64,000 nt of DNA. Origin: Novosphingobium sp. PhB165. GTDB lineage: Bacteria > Pseudomonadota > Alphaproteobacteria > Sphingomonadales > Sphingomonadaceae. The notes beneath the pieces are model-generated. The model had not been told where the DNA came from. It ran no database searches and worked only from the letters and a program-made list of their open reading frames with translations. The DNA lies in NCBI RefSeq assembly GCF_004341845.1, contig NZ_SLVB01000002.1, positions 62,001 to 126,000 of the forward strand. Reading direction: 5' to 3'. Each line of letters starts with the position of its first letter. Position 1 is the first letter of the stretch. The translations under genes and the position numbers were made by a program. Positions 1-9,284 of this stretch are shown piece by piece.

Positions 1-1479
1 ATGCTCATCACGGTTCCAATGGGCCTCGCCAAGCTCATGGGGCCGAAAAGCCCCTATATCTGGCGCTACATGGCCTCGCCCGGCGGCAACCGTCCGGCGG
101 AGTTCTGGATGCGCGGGCGCACGCTGGGCGGATCCAGTTCGATCAACGGCATGGTCTACACGCGCGGCGCGCCGGACGACTACGATGACTGGGAGGCCAA
201 GGCCGGCTCCGGCAGGGGCTGGGGCTGGCAGGACATCAGCCGCTGCTACGAGGAAATGGAGCGGCACGAACTGGGCCCCGCACAGGCACGCGGCGGGGCG
301 GGGCCCCTTCAGGTCAACCTCTCGCCCAGCGACGATCCGCTGTTCCGCGCGACCATCTCAGCAGCGGCAGCGCTTGGCGTTCCGGTCGTGGACGACATCA
401 ACAGCGTAAAGGCGAGCGTGGAGGGCGGTTTCGGTCGCCAGCCTCGGACGATCTGCAAGAACGGCAAGCGCTTCAGCGCCGCGCGCGCATTCCTGAAGCC
501 GGCGATGCGCCGCAAGAACCTCGATGTGGTGACGGACGCCGAGGTCCTTGCGGTGGAATTCGACGGACGGCGGGCGACCGGCGTGCGCGTTCGCCATCGG
601 GGCGGCGAGTTCAGCGTTGCCGCCGGACGGGAGACAATCCTCAGTGCCGGCGGGCTCAATTCTCCGGCGATCCTCCAGCGCTCGGGTATCGGTCCGGCAG
701 GACTGCTGCAAAGCCTCGGCATCGAGACGGTGGTCGATCGCCCTGAGGTCGGGCGCAATATGAGCGATCACCGCACCCTGCCCGTCCAGTACCGGGTGAA
801 GCGCGGCGGCAGCAACGCAGGTCTTCAGGGCCTCGGACTGGTTCGCTCGGCGTTGGCCTGGGGCCTCCTGGGGCGAGGGCCGCTTGCGCGCTCGACGTTC
901 GTTGCCGGTGGTTTCATCAAGACCGATCCGAGCCTGAAGTTACCGGATGCGCAGATCGGACTGGGGCCGTTCACGTCCGGGCGGGAGGGCGTCAGTCCTT
1001 ATCCGGCGGTGACGATCTATGGCTACACGCTGCGGCCCGAAAGCCGGGGCACGCTGGAAATCACCGCAAGCGATCCCTCGGCCCCGCTCAAGATCGATGC
1101 CAACTACATGGCGACCCAGTACGACCGCGACAATGCGGTTGCGATCCTGCGCTACATCCGCAAGCTGGCCGCGCAGCCGGTCCTAGCCGAGCACATCGTC
1201 GAGGAACTGATCCCCGGCCCGGGCACGGTCAGCGACGAGGACCTGCTGGAGGCGACCTTCAAGTATGGCTCCACCGGTTTTCATGCCGTCGGAACCTGCC
1301 GGATGGGATCGGACGAGAACGCCGTGGTCGGCGCCGATCTCAAGGTGCAAGGTGTGGAAGGACTCCGCGTGGTCGATGCCTCGATCATGCCCTCGATCAC
1401 CGGCAGCAACACCAATGCGCCGACGATGGCAATCGGCTGGCGCGCGGCGGAAATCATCCTTGCGGAGCACACTTTCTAG
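1..1479 (+). CDS. GMC-family FAD oxidoreductase, 5'-truncated by window edge
   Basis: Flavin-dependent alcohol/choline-dehydrogenase-type oxidoreductase. The visible part begins at the point where family members have already passed their N-terminal FAD-binding Rossmann motif (GxGxxG), so roughly 45 residues are missing and the Met at base 1 is probably internal. Seen: the GMC signature 1 region (RGRTLGGSSSINGMVYTRG), a mid-protein signature (ETILSAGGLNSPAILQRSGIG), and the C-terminal catalytic block with the active-site His in GFHAVGTCRMG and the Asn in SNTNAPTMAIG. These residues abstract the substrate hydroxyl proton in the family. The substrate cannot be told from sequence. The gene converges on the lipoprotein gene with only 23 bases between them. 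Confidence 0.93.
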   Translation: MLITVPMGLAKLMGPKSPYIWRYMASPGGNRPAEFWMRGRTLGGSSSINGMVYTRGAPDDYDDWEAKAGSGRGWGWQDISRCYEEMERHELGPAQARGGAGPLQVNLSPSDDPLFRATISAAAALGVPVVDDINSVKASVEGGFGRQPRTICKNGKRFSAARAFLKPAMRRKNLDVVTDAEVLAVEFDGRRATGVRVRHRGGEFSVAAGRETILSAGGLNSPAILQRSGIGPAGLLQSLGIETVVDRPEVGRNMSDHRTLPVQYRVKRGGSNAGLQGLGLVRSALAWGLLGRGPLARSTFVAGGFIKTDPSLKLPDAQIGLGPFTSGREGVSPYPAVTIYGYTLRPESRGTLEITASDPSAPLKIDANYMATQYDRDNAVAILRYIRKLAAQPVLAEHIVEELIPGPGTVSDEDLLEATFKYGSTGFHAVGTCRMGSDENAVVGADLKVQGVEGLRVVDASIMPSITGSNTNAPTMAIGWRAAEIILAEHTF

Positions 1480-1502
1480 CAGAGCCCGGCAATCGCCAAG
1501 GT

Positions 1503-1934
1503 TCATCGCTGAACCTGCACCAGCATCAATTCGACCGGCTGCCCGACAGCGGGCAAGGCCGTGTGAGTGTCGGTTATCCAGATGAGTTGCCCGCCGCCAT
1601 CGGTAATGCGCGCCGATACCGCATAGCGACCGTGCGGGTCGATTTTCGTCGCATCGTAATCGAGAGTGAAGGCCAGCGGCACCTGCCGTCCCTCGGTGGC
1701 GAACTCGGTAGAGGCGATCACGGGCGCGGCGGTATCCATCCGGCTTACGTCGCTGATCGCGACCGAAAGGTGCGCGGCGGGCGGCAGGGCGATCCGCTCG
1801 CGATAAGTGGCGTGGCCCGAGAGCGTGATCATCGCCTTCGTGGACCCCGTTTCTTGAGGCCCCGTTGCGTGCGGTGTGGTTTCGCAAGCCGCCAGCGAGG
1901 CGATCAGCGGAAGAAGAAAATGGAGTCTCTTCAT
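1503..1934 (-). CDS. YbaY-like lipoprotein
   Basis: Small 143-residue predicted outer-membrane or periplasmic lipoprotein. It starts with a lysine/arginine-tipped hydrophobic segment ending in a lipobox (LAAC, Cys at about residue 16), followed by a short Thr/Pro-rich linker and a beta-rich domain. That domain resembles the YbaY/YscW-type lipoprotein domain, with ATYRERIALPPAAHLSVAISD near its start and a terminal VELMLVQVQR strand. I chose the ATG at 1934 over the longer open frame because it gives the lipobox signal peptide and has GGGAG six bases upstream. The function of this domain is poorly known; some relatives help outer-membrane assembly. It is divergent from the lyase-like gene, with a shared 188-base promoter region. 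Confidence 0.85.
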   Translation of the reverse strand: MKRLHFLLPLIASLAACETTPHATGPQETGSTKAMITLSGHATYRERIALPPAAHLSVAISDVSRMDTAAPVIASTEFATEGRQVPLAFTLDYDATKIDPHGRYAVSARITDGGGQLIWITDTHTALPAVGQPVELMLVQVQR

Positions 1935-2122
1935 GATGCTCCCTTCTTGTCGGGTTTGGAAACGTATGGCGGCAGCGGCGATCGCTGGCAATCGGTGGTG
2001 ACCCGCTCCCGCATGGTCACCGGCGGATAGTCGTCAGGGAGTGCAGCCTTCGGGTGCCATCCCCATATTGCCATCGTCCCTATATTCGGTATTGCATCTC
2101 TAAAAATGGGACGGAGAAGGCA

Positions 2123-3421
2123 ATGCGGAAAGCTCTTTTGGTGATCGCGGCGGGCGCAGCTCTGATGGCGCCGGCGGCTTGGCCGAAGGAGGGCCCGCGC
2201 GAATGGATTGATCCTGCTACCGGCCACCGGATTGTCAGGATAGATGATCGGCCCGGCGTCTACGGCCTCTATTTCAATTACAACGCTTTCACGCCCAATG
2301 GCGACAGGATGGTCTATCTGACTGCCGAAGGGATCCGCACGGCCTCGACCCGCGACTGGTCCACGAAACTGGTCTTTCGGGGTACTGTGGACCGACTGCT
2401 CTTCACCGGCCACACCCGTCCGGAAGCCTATTACACCACCCGCCCGGCCGGTAGCGACGATGGCGAAGGTCCTTCCACCGTCTGGGTTCTGAACCTCGAC
2501 ACCGGCAAGTCGCGCAGAATTGCGCAATTGCTCGGCGGCCGCATCGAATCGATCAATGCCGACGATACTCTCCTTGCCGGGCACCGCGAATTGGCACCGC
2601 CGCCGCCCGCCATCGCCGCACAAGGCAAGCGCGATCCCAAGACCGGCTCGCCGAGCTATTCTGGCACCGATGCGCAGGGCCACCCGCTCTCTTTCGCAGC
2701 GGCCAAGGCGCGCTGGATGGACGCAAGACTCTCCGCAAAAGTGCCGATGGAGATATTCACGATCGATACCGCGACGGGCGCCAGCCACAGCATCCACCGC
2801 GCCACCGATTGGCTGAACCATGTCCAGTTCTCGCCCAAAGACCCCGGACTGATGATGTTCTGTCACGAAGGCCCGTGGCACAAAGTTGACCGCATCTGGA
2901 CGATCCGCACCGACGGCAGCGCGCTCACCAAGATACACCAGCGTTCGATGCAGGGCGAAATCGCCGGGCACGAATACTGGTCGAGCGACGGCAAAGCGAT
3001 CTGGTACGACCTGCAAATGCCCAAGGGCGGCATGCTCTGGCTTGCCCGGTACGAGATCGAGAGCGGCGGCAACGCCAAAAAGCGTATTTGGTACAAGGTT
3101 GCCCACGACCAAGGTGCCTACCACTATCTCACTTCGCCCGATGGCACTGTTGTCGCGGGCGACGGTAACGATGCCGACAAGTATATCAGCGTTTTCCATC
3201 CCGTCGCGGACGCATCACCCGAAGCTGAAGACACGCTTGATGCCGAGAGCCTGATCGCCACCGGAACGCTGCGTAGCGAACGGATAGTTGACCTTTCCCG
3301 GCAGGACTACACGCTGGAGCCCAATGAGCATTTTACGCCGGATGGGCGCTGGATGATCTATCGCGCGAATGTCGAAGGCAAACCGGTGCTCTATGCGGCT
3401 GAATTGGCCAAGGCGAATTAA
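2123..3421 (+). CDS. exported oligogalacturonate lyase-like protein (PL22 type)
   Basis: 432 residues with a seven-bladed-propeller style sequence. Motifs characteristic of oligogalacturonide lyases (PL22) are visible: LNHVQFSP around residue 232, HEGPWH at 248-253, GHEYWSSDGK around 282-291, and HDQGAYHYLTSPDG around 328-341. These hold candidate metal-binding His/Gln residues (H248, H283, H328, Q330, H334). The family cleaves unsaturated digalacturonate from pectin by beta-elimination. The protein begins with a Sec-type signal peptide (MRKALLVIAAGAALMAPAAW), whereas characterised PL22 enzymes are cytoplasmic. I therefore infer a periplasmic version or a related propeller with a different substrate. 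Start at 2123 has GGAGAAGG upstream. No other pectin gene is adjacent. Confidence 0.8.
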   Translation: MRKALLVIAAGAALMAPAAWPKEGPREWIDPATGHRIVRIDDRPGVYGLYFNYNAFTPNGDRMVYLTAEGIRTASTRDWSTKLVFRGTVDRLLFTGHTRPEAYYTTRPAGSDDGEGPSTVWVLNLDTGKSRRIAQLLGGRIESINADDTLLAGHRELAPPPPAIAAQGKRDPKTGSPSYSGTDAQGHPLSFAAAKARWMDARLSAKVPMEIFTIDTATGASHSIHRATDWLNHVQFSPKDPGLMMFCHEGPWHKVDRIWTIRTDGSALTKIHQRSMQGEIAGHEYWSSDGKAIWYDLQMPKGGMLWLARYEIESGGNAKKRIWYKVAHDQGAYHYLTSPDGTVVAGDGNDADKYISVFHPVADASPEAEDTLDAESLIATGTLRSERIVDLSRQDYTLEPNEHFTPDGRWMIYRANVEGKPVLYAAELAKAN

Positions 3422-3450
3422 CAGATGGCTGGGCAGCGGTAGGGGAAGCT

Positions 3451-3473
3451 GGCCGTCGATAGAGTGGACGGCC
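3451..3473. terminator. possible bidirectional terminator hairpin
   Basis: Perfect 7-base arms (GGCCGTC and GACGGCC) with a 9-base loop lie between the convergent ends of the lyase-like gene and the tonB-like gene. There is no U-run on either side, so this is a stem without the second half of a classical intrinsic terminator. Confidence 0.3.
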
Positions 3474-3509
3474 TCAGGCAAGCCCGGCGATCACGCGCCT
3501 TCGCCGCTC

Positions 3510-4220
3510 TCAACTCAGCAGGAACTCGACCGGTACGACCAGTTCCACGGTGTCACCGATCCGTTCGGCCGGGGGCTTGGGCAGGGGCTCAGCGCGCTTG
3601 GGCAGGGATACGGCCTCGCGATCCAGATCGGGGAATCCCGAACTGCGCTCAAGGCGGCAGGATAGCACTTTGCCCTGCCGGTCCATCACGAAGCGCACGT
3701 AAGGGATGCCCTGCTGGTGGCGCGATCTGGCCATGGCCGGATAGTGGCGATGCTGGTTGAGTGCGGCCAGCACCCGGCCCTCCCATGTGTCGGGCGCATT
3801 GCTGGCCACTTGCGGGGCGGGCGGCGCGGGGAGCGTCCTGGGCGCGGCGGATTCGGTCTGCTGGGGAGCAGGGGCGGCCGGCTTGGTAACGGCGGCGGTC
3901 GGCGCCGGTACCGATACGATGGGGATGGCGACCGGCAGAGGCGGCGGGACCTTTTGCGGTTCCGCCGGGAGAGGCTTGTTTTCGACCGGCTTGGGCGCAT
4001 CCTGTTTTTCGGGCGTCTTTTCCGGCGGCGAAGCGGCCGTCCTCAGGTTCACCACCGCGAGCGCCGGAGCAGCCGGAGGCCGGGTCGCGACAAAGGAAAT
4101 CGCGACAAGAAAACCCGACGCGGCCAGCGCGTAGACGATGACGGTTCCGATCAGGCCGTAGAAGCGCCCGCTCGCGGCGGGGCGGTAGCCCAGTCGTTCG
4201 GCCTGCGGTTCACAAGGCAT
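3510..4220 (-). CDS. TonB-family energy transducer
   Basis: 236 residues with the layout of TonB. There is a short cytoplasmic N-terminus, one membrane segment (about 20-45, LIGTVIVYALAASGFLVAIS), and a long Pro/Lys/Glu-rich spacer (about 50-140) that crosses the periplasm. The C-terminal TonB domain (about 145-236) has the family's RHYPAMARSR and VRFVMDRQGKVLSCRLERSSGFPDLDREA blocks. It couples the inner-membrane proton gradient to an outer-membrane receptor, presumably the one encoded upstream at 5479-7992. It is the last gene of the leftward iron operon and its start overlaps the preceding small gene by 11 bases. No exbB or exbD is present here, so ExbBD must come from elsewhere. Confidence 0.92.
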   Translation of the reverse strand: MPCEPQAERLGYRPAASGRFYGLIGTVIVYALAASGFLVAISFVATRPPAAPALAVVNLRTAASPPEKTPEKQDAPKPVENKPLPAEPQKVPPPLPVAIPIVSVPAPTAAVTKPAAPAPQQTESAAPRTLPAPPAPQVASNAPDTWEGRVLAALNQHRHYPAMARSRHQQGIPYVRFVMDRQGKVLSCRLERSSGFPDLDREAVSLPKRAEPLPKPPAERIGDTVELVVPVEFLLS

Positions 4221-4425
4221 TGTCGTCGATCCTCGTCATCGGCTGAGAAGGGCGCATGACATGCCGCGCGCTTACCAGCAGCGGCGTTGCGAGCGCGGTC
4301 CACGACAGGGCCCACCATAGACCGCCTTCACCCAGCAGCGCGGATAGCAGCCCGAACAGGGTCAGCCCGGCGAGCGCGACTGGCCAGCCCCATTGCTCGC
4401 GGGCGGAAACGTGCCGTGCCTTCAT
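4210..4425 (-). CDS. small two-helix membrane protein in iron operon
   Basis: 71-residue protein with two hydrophobic stretches (about 13-30 and 34-52) and a basic tail, which I do not assign to a named family. It is real by context. Its ATG overlaps the stop of the PepSY gene (ATGA, 4 bases), and its own end overlaps the tonB-like start, so the three are translationally coupled. Small proteins of this kind commonly sit next to PepSY reductase-like membrane proteins in siderophore loci. A role as an accessory subunit is inference from position only. Confidence 0.75.
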   Translation of the reverse strand: MKARHVSAREQWGWPVALAGLTLFGLLSALLGEGGLWWALSWTALATPLLVSARHVMRPSQPMTRIDDNAL

Positions 4426-5471
4426 CCGAGCCTCCTCGGCCTGCACTTCCCGAACCACAGAAAGAGCCCGGTGGCGAGAACCACGATCGTCACGATGTCG
4501 AGCAAGGCCCAGATGATCTTGAGCGGCAATCCGCCATAGTCGCCAAAATGGAGCGGACGCGCGAGATTGAGGGCATTGAGGTACCATGGAAAGTTCCGGT
4601 CCAGTTCGGCCCTTCCGGACCGGACATCGACCATGACGGGGCGATAGAGCCGCTCGGTCAGCGGAGAGCCGCCGTGCATCCAGACGGTCACGTCGCCGGG
4701 AGTACCCACCGGCGATGTGGGCAGAACCATGCTGTTCGGAATGAGCGCCGGGGCAGCGCGACGGGCGGCGGCGAGGGCCTGTCCCGGTGTGACGCTTTTG
4801 CCTTGGGCAGCAGCGATACCGTCGGGCCGGCGGTCAGCGCGCCAGACCGCGAAGAGCGGTTCCTCCAGCGTGTTGATCGTGCCGGTTACCGCCACCACCG
4901 CCAGCCACGCCGCCGTAGCTATGCCGAGCAGGTTGTGATGGTCCAGCATCCTCACGCGAAGGGGGCGAGAGCGACGGATTTCGCCGAACCGCAGGTGGCG
5001 GGTGAACGGCGCGTAAAGAACCACGCCCGATAGGATCGCGAGCACGGCGAGCAGCCCGGCAAGCCCAAGCGCAATGTATCCGGCAAGCCCTGCGAACAGG
5101 CGGCTGTGCAGCATGAGCACACCGCCCATCACGTCCGGCCCAGCCGTCGGCGTGCGGAGCGGCAGGGCCGTGCGCGCATCGCAAGCCGTGTCGCCCGCCT
5201 TCGTGGTGACGAGGTGCACGACGCGGGGTTCCTCATCCTTCCAGTAGATCGCCTGCACCGCACCATCGGCGCGGTCCGCGATGCGGTCGAGCGGGAGTTC
5301 CGGCCCGTGCTCCCCGGCCGGGGGATGGACAAGGCGGCCGCTTGCCGCGTCGATCTCGTCGTGGAAGATCAGCGGCAGGCCGGTCAGGCACAGCATCAAC
5401 AGGAAGGCCGTGCAGGCGAGGCTCGACCATCGATGGATGACCGACCACGCCTGCATGTTTCGCGCTCTCAC
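4422..5471 (-). CDS. PepSY-associated transmembrane protein, iron-uptake type
   Basis: 349 residues with about four membrane segments. The first holds HRWSSLACTAFLLMLCLTGLPL, the HRW motif typical of the PepSY_TM family (PiuB-like). Others lie around residues 130-152, 180-200 and 322-345. Two soluble PepSY-like loops face the periplasm. Conserved membrane histidines (HRW, LHSRLF, LDHHNLLG, HFGDYGG) are consistent with haem binding. Family members neighbouring siderophore receptors are thought to act as inner-membrane ferric-siderophore reductases. The gene starts 7 bases after the receptor stop and overlaps the next small gene, so it is co-translated with the receptor. Confidence 0.9.
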   Translation of the reverse strand: MRARNMQAWSVIHRWSSLACTAFLLMLCLTGLPLIFHDEIDAASGRLVHPPAGEHGPELPLDRIADRADGAVQAIYWKDEEPRVVHLVTTKAGDTACDARTALPLRTPTAGPDVMGGVLMLHSRLFAGLAGYIALGLAGLLAVLAILSGVVLYAPFTRHLRFGEIRRSRPLRVRMLDHHNLLGIATAAWLAVVAVTGTINTLEEPLFAVWRADRRPDGIAAAQGKSVTPGQALAAARRAAPALIPNSMVLPTSPVGTPGDVTVWMHGGSPLTERLYRPVMVDVRSGRAELDRNFPWYLNALNLARPLHFGDYGGLPLKIIWALLDIVTIVVLATGLFLWFGKCRPRRLG

Positions 5472-5478
5472 CCGGGCA

Positions 5479-7992
5479 TCACCAGCGGTAGGCCAGCGAA
5501 CCCAGCACGGTACGCCGCAGCCCGAAGGCGCAGAGCGAGGCGCTCTGGCAATAGGCGACGTAGCGCTTGTCCAGCAGGTTGCTGGCGTTGACGCTCAGCT
5601 TCCAGCCTTCGAGCGCTTCGCCCATTCCGCTCAGGTCGATGCTGGCGAGCGCATCGACAAGCGTGCTGGCCTTCACCTTGAAGGTGTTGAGGCTGTCGCC
5701 ATAGGTCGATCCGACATAGCGGACACCGGCGCCGAGCGTCAGGCCGGAGATGTGGCCGCCGTCGAACGTATAGTCCGCCCAGCCGGACGCCTGTTGGCGG
5801 GGAACGCCGAAGGGCCGCTTGCCAAGGTTGTTGCCGAAGGCGTTCTCGGTGTCGTTGCTCTTGGTCACCTTGTTGTCGAGGTAAGTGTACGTGGCGATGA
5901 GGCCAAGCTGCGGCACCGGGTGCGCGTGCAGTTCGAATTCCACCCCGCGCGAACGGATTTCACCGGTCTGGACGCTGAAGCCGGTATGCGTGGGATCGGG
6001 ATCGGGCGTCGTCACATTCTGCTGCGTCAGGTGGAACACCGAGACAGTGGCGAAAGCATTCAGGCCGGTGGGCTGGTACTTGAGGCCCGCCTCGTACTGT
6101 TCTCCGGTCGTCGGCCGGAACGCCGATCCGTCATAGCCGGTGCCGACCGTCGGCTGGAACGAGGTGGCATAGCTGACATAAGGCGAAAGGCCGCCCGCGA
6201 AGCTGTAAACCGCGCCGACGCGGCCCGTCAGCTTGCTGTCGTTCTGTTTGGTGACCTGCCCGCTGATCCGCTCGTGATCCGTCGATCCTGCCCAGTCCTG
6301 ACGCAGTCCGGCGAGTATATCGAGCTTGCCTACGCGGATCTGGTCCTGCGCATAGAGGCCGAGCTGGTCCTGCCCGACATCCTCGTCACCCGAATAGGCG
6401 GGCATCGTGAAGCTCTGGCCGTAGACCGGCGCGAAAGCATCCAGCGTAGGCTGCCCGGCGAAGTCCGACCCATAGCGCTCCTCATAGTCGATCCGGCGAT
6501 AGTCGAGGCCAACAAGCAGCGTGTGCTCCAGCGCGCCGGTCGAGAACTTCGCCTGCACCTGATTGTCCACAGCGATCTGCCCGAGGCTCTCGTGGTTGGT
6601 GAAGGTATAACGGTTGAGCGTGCGCAGATCGGGCTGGAAGCCATATGTGAACACGTTGTCGAGGCTGTCGCGGATGTGCGTGTAGCGCAAATTCTGGCGC
6701 AGCGTCCACGTTTCGCCGATGCGGTGCTCCAGCATGTAGCCAAGCCCCCACTGCGTGCGGCTGTGCCGGTCGAACGAAGGATCGCCGATGTCGAGGCTGG
6801 TGGAGACCTTGCCGTTGGGATTGGCCGTCACGGTGCCCTGCGAGGGTACGAAATTGTAATACCCCGCCTTGGGATCGTACTGCACGTTGCCCAGCACCGT
6901 CAGGTCGGTGTCCTTGTCGATCCGGACAGTAACGGCAGGCGCGAGCGAATAGCGCTCGGTTTCGACGTGGTCGATCTGGGAATCGCTGTGGCGCGCAACG
7001 CCGGTCAGCCGGTAGAGAACGTCGCCCCCGGCATCGAGCGGGCCGCCGAGATCGACCGCGCCCTGAAAGCGGTTCCAGCTTCCGGCCGAAAGCTGCACTT
7101 CATGCAGCGGATCGGCAGTAGGCCGCTTGCTCACCAGATTGACGATGCCGCCGGGGTAGGCCTGCCCGAACAGGACCGAGGCCGGGCCATGCAGCACTTC
7201 CACGCGTTCGAGGTTGTAGGGCTCATAGGAGGCGATGTTGTAGGAGACGTCGGGCAGGATCAGTCCGTCGAGGTATTCCTCCAGCCGGAAACCCCGGCCG
7301 AACACATATTCCTCGCCGTCGGTGTTGACGCCGCGCTGTTCGGCCTGAACGCCGGAGGTGTAGCGCAGCGCCTGCGGCACGCTTTGCGCGGCCTGCGCGG
7401 CGATCTGGGCGCTGGTGACGACCGAAATGGCCTGCGGGGTGCGCGCAATCGGAGTGTCGGTCTTGGTCGCGGTCAGGCTGCGCGTTGCGACATAGCCTTC
7501 GCCGGGGCCGGTGGGCCGTTGCGGGTCGGTCGCGGCGGTATTGGCGGCGCTCTGCGATCCGCCCGATTCCTCCACTCGCACCGGGCCGAGCAGGACCGTG
7601 CCGCCGGCAGCCTGCGGCGCGGCTTCGAGCGAGACCGTCGTTCCGACCATCCGGAACGTCAGGCCTGTGCCGACCAGCATCTGGCTCAGCGCCTGCATGG
7701 ACGAGAGCGATCCCTTCACCGCCTGCGAGGTGCGTCCTTCGAGCAGCGGCGCCTGCGCGCTAACCTGAAGCCCGGACTGCTGGCCGAACGCGGTGAGCGC
7801 ATTGGCGAGGGGCTGGGCGGGAATATCGAAGCTGCGCGCTGCGTCCTGCGCTTGCGCCGGTGCAGCGGCGGTCAGCGCGACTGGCCCGGCCGTCATCAAC
7901 AATGCCGCCAGTGCGGCACGGCGCGACCTCTTGTTCCGCAAACCATCGCGTCCGGCGAACCCACCCTGAACCACCAAAAATGCCTCCTTCAT
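5479..7992 (-). CDS. TonB-dependent siderophore receptor with STN signalling domain
   Basis: 837-residue outer-membrane receptor. After a signal peptide ending in PAQAQ (about residue 49) comes an STN domain (about 50-115, FDIPAQPLANALTAFGQQSG), which marks receptors that signal to a FecR partner. Next are a plug (about 160-290, with QAISVVTSAQIAAQ and LHGPASVLFGQAYPGG) and a 22-strand barrel ending in LGSLAYRW with terminal aromatic W. A Cys pair near the end (YCQSASLCAFG) matches the ferrichrome/ferrioxamine receptor style, so a hydroxamate siderophore is my best guess. I chose the ATG at 7992 (upstream AGGGA) over the longer frame because it directly precedes the signal peptide. It lies between fecR-like and PepSY genes. 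Confidence 0.94.
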   Translation of the reverse strand: MKEAFLVVQGGFAGRDGLRNKRSRRAALAALLMTAGPVALTAAAPAQAQDAARSFDIPAQPLANALTAFGQQSGLQVSAQAPLLEGRTSQAVKGSLSSMQALSQMLVGTGLTFRMVGTTVSLEAAPQAAGGTVLLGPVRVEESGGSQSAANTAATDPQRPTGPGEGYVATRSLTATKTDTPIARTPQAISVVTSAQIAAQAAQSVPQALRYTSGVQAEQRGVNTDGEEYVFGRGFRLEEYLDGLILPDVSYNIASYEPYNLERVEVLHGPASVLFGQAYPGGIVNLVSKRPTADPLHEVQLSAGSWNRFQGAVDLGGPLDAGGDVLYRLTGVARHSDSQIDHVETERYSLAPAVTVRIDKDTDLTVLGNVQYDPKAGYYNFVPSQGTVTANPNGKVSTSLDIGDPSFDRHSRTQWGLGYMLEHRIGETWTLRQNLRYTHIRDSLDNVFTYGFQPDLRTLNRYTFTNHESLGQIAVDNQVQAKFSTGALEHTLLVGLDYRRIDYEERYGSDFAGQPTLDAFAPVYGQSFTMPAYSGDEDVGQDQLGLYAQDQIRVGKLDILAGLRQDWAGSTDHERISGQVTKQNDSKLTGRVGAVYSFAGGLSPYVSYATSFQPTVGTGYDGSAFRPTTGEQYEAGLKYQPTGLNAFATVSVFHLTQQNVTTPDPDPTHTGFSVQTGEIRSRGVEFELHAHPVPQLGLIATYTYLDNKVTKSNDTENAFGNNLGKRPFGVPRQQASGWADYTFDGGHISGLTLGAGVRYVGSTYGDSLNTFKVKASTLVDALASIDLSGMGEALEGWKLSVNASNLLDKRYVAYCQSASLCAFGLRRTVLGSLAYRW

Positions 7993-8123
7993 CGTTATCC
8001 CTGACCAGAGGCATTTCCGCTCATGCGTCGCAATAACACCTCTCATCCGAATAGACGCAGCTGCGGGAATTTTTTCGGGAGGCATGAGCGAAATCGGTTT
8101 TAGTGCCCGATTCCAGCAAGTTT

Positions 8124-9146
8124 TCAGCTTGAGGAGATGACGATCATCCACGGCGTGATCGTCTGCACGGACCCGCCATAGGCCTGCGTCAGCCCGCGCA
8201 GCGCCTCGGCCGGATCGCCGGCGTTGTAGACGCCGGTGATGCGCTGGTGCGCGAAACCATCGCCCCCGACGACGATGACTCCCGCGAACCACGGCCGCAG
8301 CGCGTCGATCACATCGGTCGCCGGGCGGTCGTGGACGATGATCTGGCGATTGCGCCACGCTGCCATCTGCGCGGGCGGCATCGTACTGCGCTCGACCGCA
8401 CCGTCGAATCCCACGCGCACGGCGTCGCCTCCGGCCAGATGCTCGGACACCGGCGGCCGGGCCGCATAAGCGACGCGGACCCGGCCGCTCGTTACTTGCG
8501 TGGTGACGCCGCCCGCATCGAGACGGACGTCGAAGGCCGTGCCAATGTCTGTCGTGGTGACGCCGTTTGCGTCGACATAGAAGGGACGGGCGGGATCGTG
8601 CCGCACGTCGAACCACGCCTCGCCTTTCAGCAGGCGGATTTCCCGGCGGTTGGCGCCGTAAGATACGGCGATGGCGCTGCCCGGCGCGAGATGGGCCACG
8701 CTGCCGTCCGCGAGCTGTGCCTGCTGCAGTTCGGCAGTTCCGGTACGGTAATCCGCCTGAGCCCGCAGCATGACCGAAGGCGCGACGGCCAGCATGAGGC
8801 AGGCCGCCACCGCCGCTACAACCAGATGGCGGACTCGCAGGCGCCGCCAGCCCGGCGAACGGCGCGTCCCGCCCCGGCGCCGGTAGGGTGAAGGGCCGGC
8901 AGGCAGCACCGGGCGCGGCTCGGCGGCGCGGACGGGAGGGGCATAAGCCGGGCGTGCATCGCCCGCCCGGTCATAGGCATAGGCCGCTGCGGCCCAAGCT
9001 TCGGCATGGAGCGGCGATGCGGCCAGCCAATCCTCGAAGCGCGCGCGCGTCTCGGGCTCATCGGCCTCCTCGCGCAGCAGGATGACCCACTCCACTGCCT
9101 CTTCATCGGCGTGCCGCGCGGCGTCATCGGGGAAAGTGCCCGTCAT
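8124..9146 (-). CDS. FecR-family anti-sigma regulator
   Basis: 340-residue inner-membrane signal transducer. The N-terminal DUF4880-type segment (about 12-55, EEAVEWVILLREEADEPETRARFEDWLAAS) contacts the sigma factor. A single membrane helix follows at about 108-127. The periplasmic FecR domain comes next (about 135-235, with LADGSVAHLAPGSAI, LLKGEAWFDVRHDPARPFYV, TTDIGTAFDV). A C-terminal STN-like module (about 265-340) includes IIVHDRPATDVIDALRPWF and ITGVYNAGDPAEALRGL, and is expected to contact the receptor's signalling domain. Gene order sigma-FecR-receptor is the standard cell-surface signalling cassette. About 138 bases separate it from the sigma gene and 131 from the receptor gene. 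Confidence 0.94.
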   Translation of the reverse strand: MTGTFPDDAARHADEEAVEWVILLREEADEPETRARFEDWLAASPLHAEAWAAAAYAYDRAGDARPAYAPPVRAAEPRPVLPAGPSPYRRRGGTRRSPGWRRLRVRHLVVAAVAACLMLAVAPSVMLRAQADYRTGTAELQQAQLADGSVAHLAPGSAIAVSYGANRREIRLLKGEAWFDVRHDPARPFYVDANGVTTTDIGTAFDVRLDAGGVTTQVTSGRVRVAYAARPPVSEHLAGGDAVRVGFDGAVERSTMPPAQMAAWRNRQIIVHDRPATDVIDALRPWFAGVIVVGGDGFAHQRITGVYNAGDPAEALRGLTQAYGGSVQTITPWMIVISSS

Positions 9147-9284
9147 CCCTGCCCTGTCACCCGTCTTCCCGTTTCCTGCCAGTATCGAGGATCGTTGCGC
9201 CTTTCAGGCGCATCTTCTCCATCCTCTTACCCAACAGACGCGCGAAGCGGCGTGTTTTTCGCGCACGACGCGCATCGATCGCAA

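Noticed and set aside
5281..8004. 907-codon plus-strand frame over the siderophore receptor
   Set aside because: Antisense shadow of a receptor with clear plug, barrel and STN domains; its own translation has no family features.
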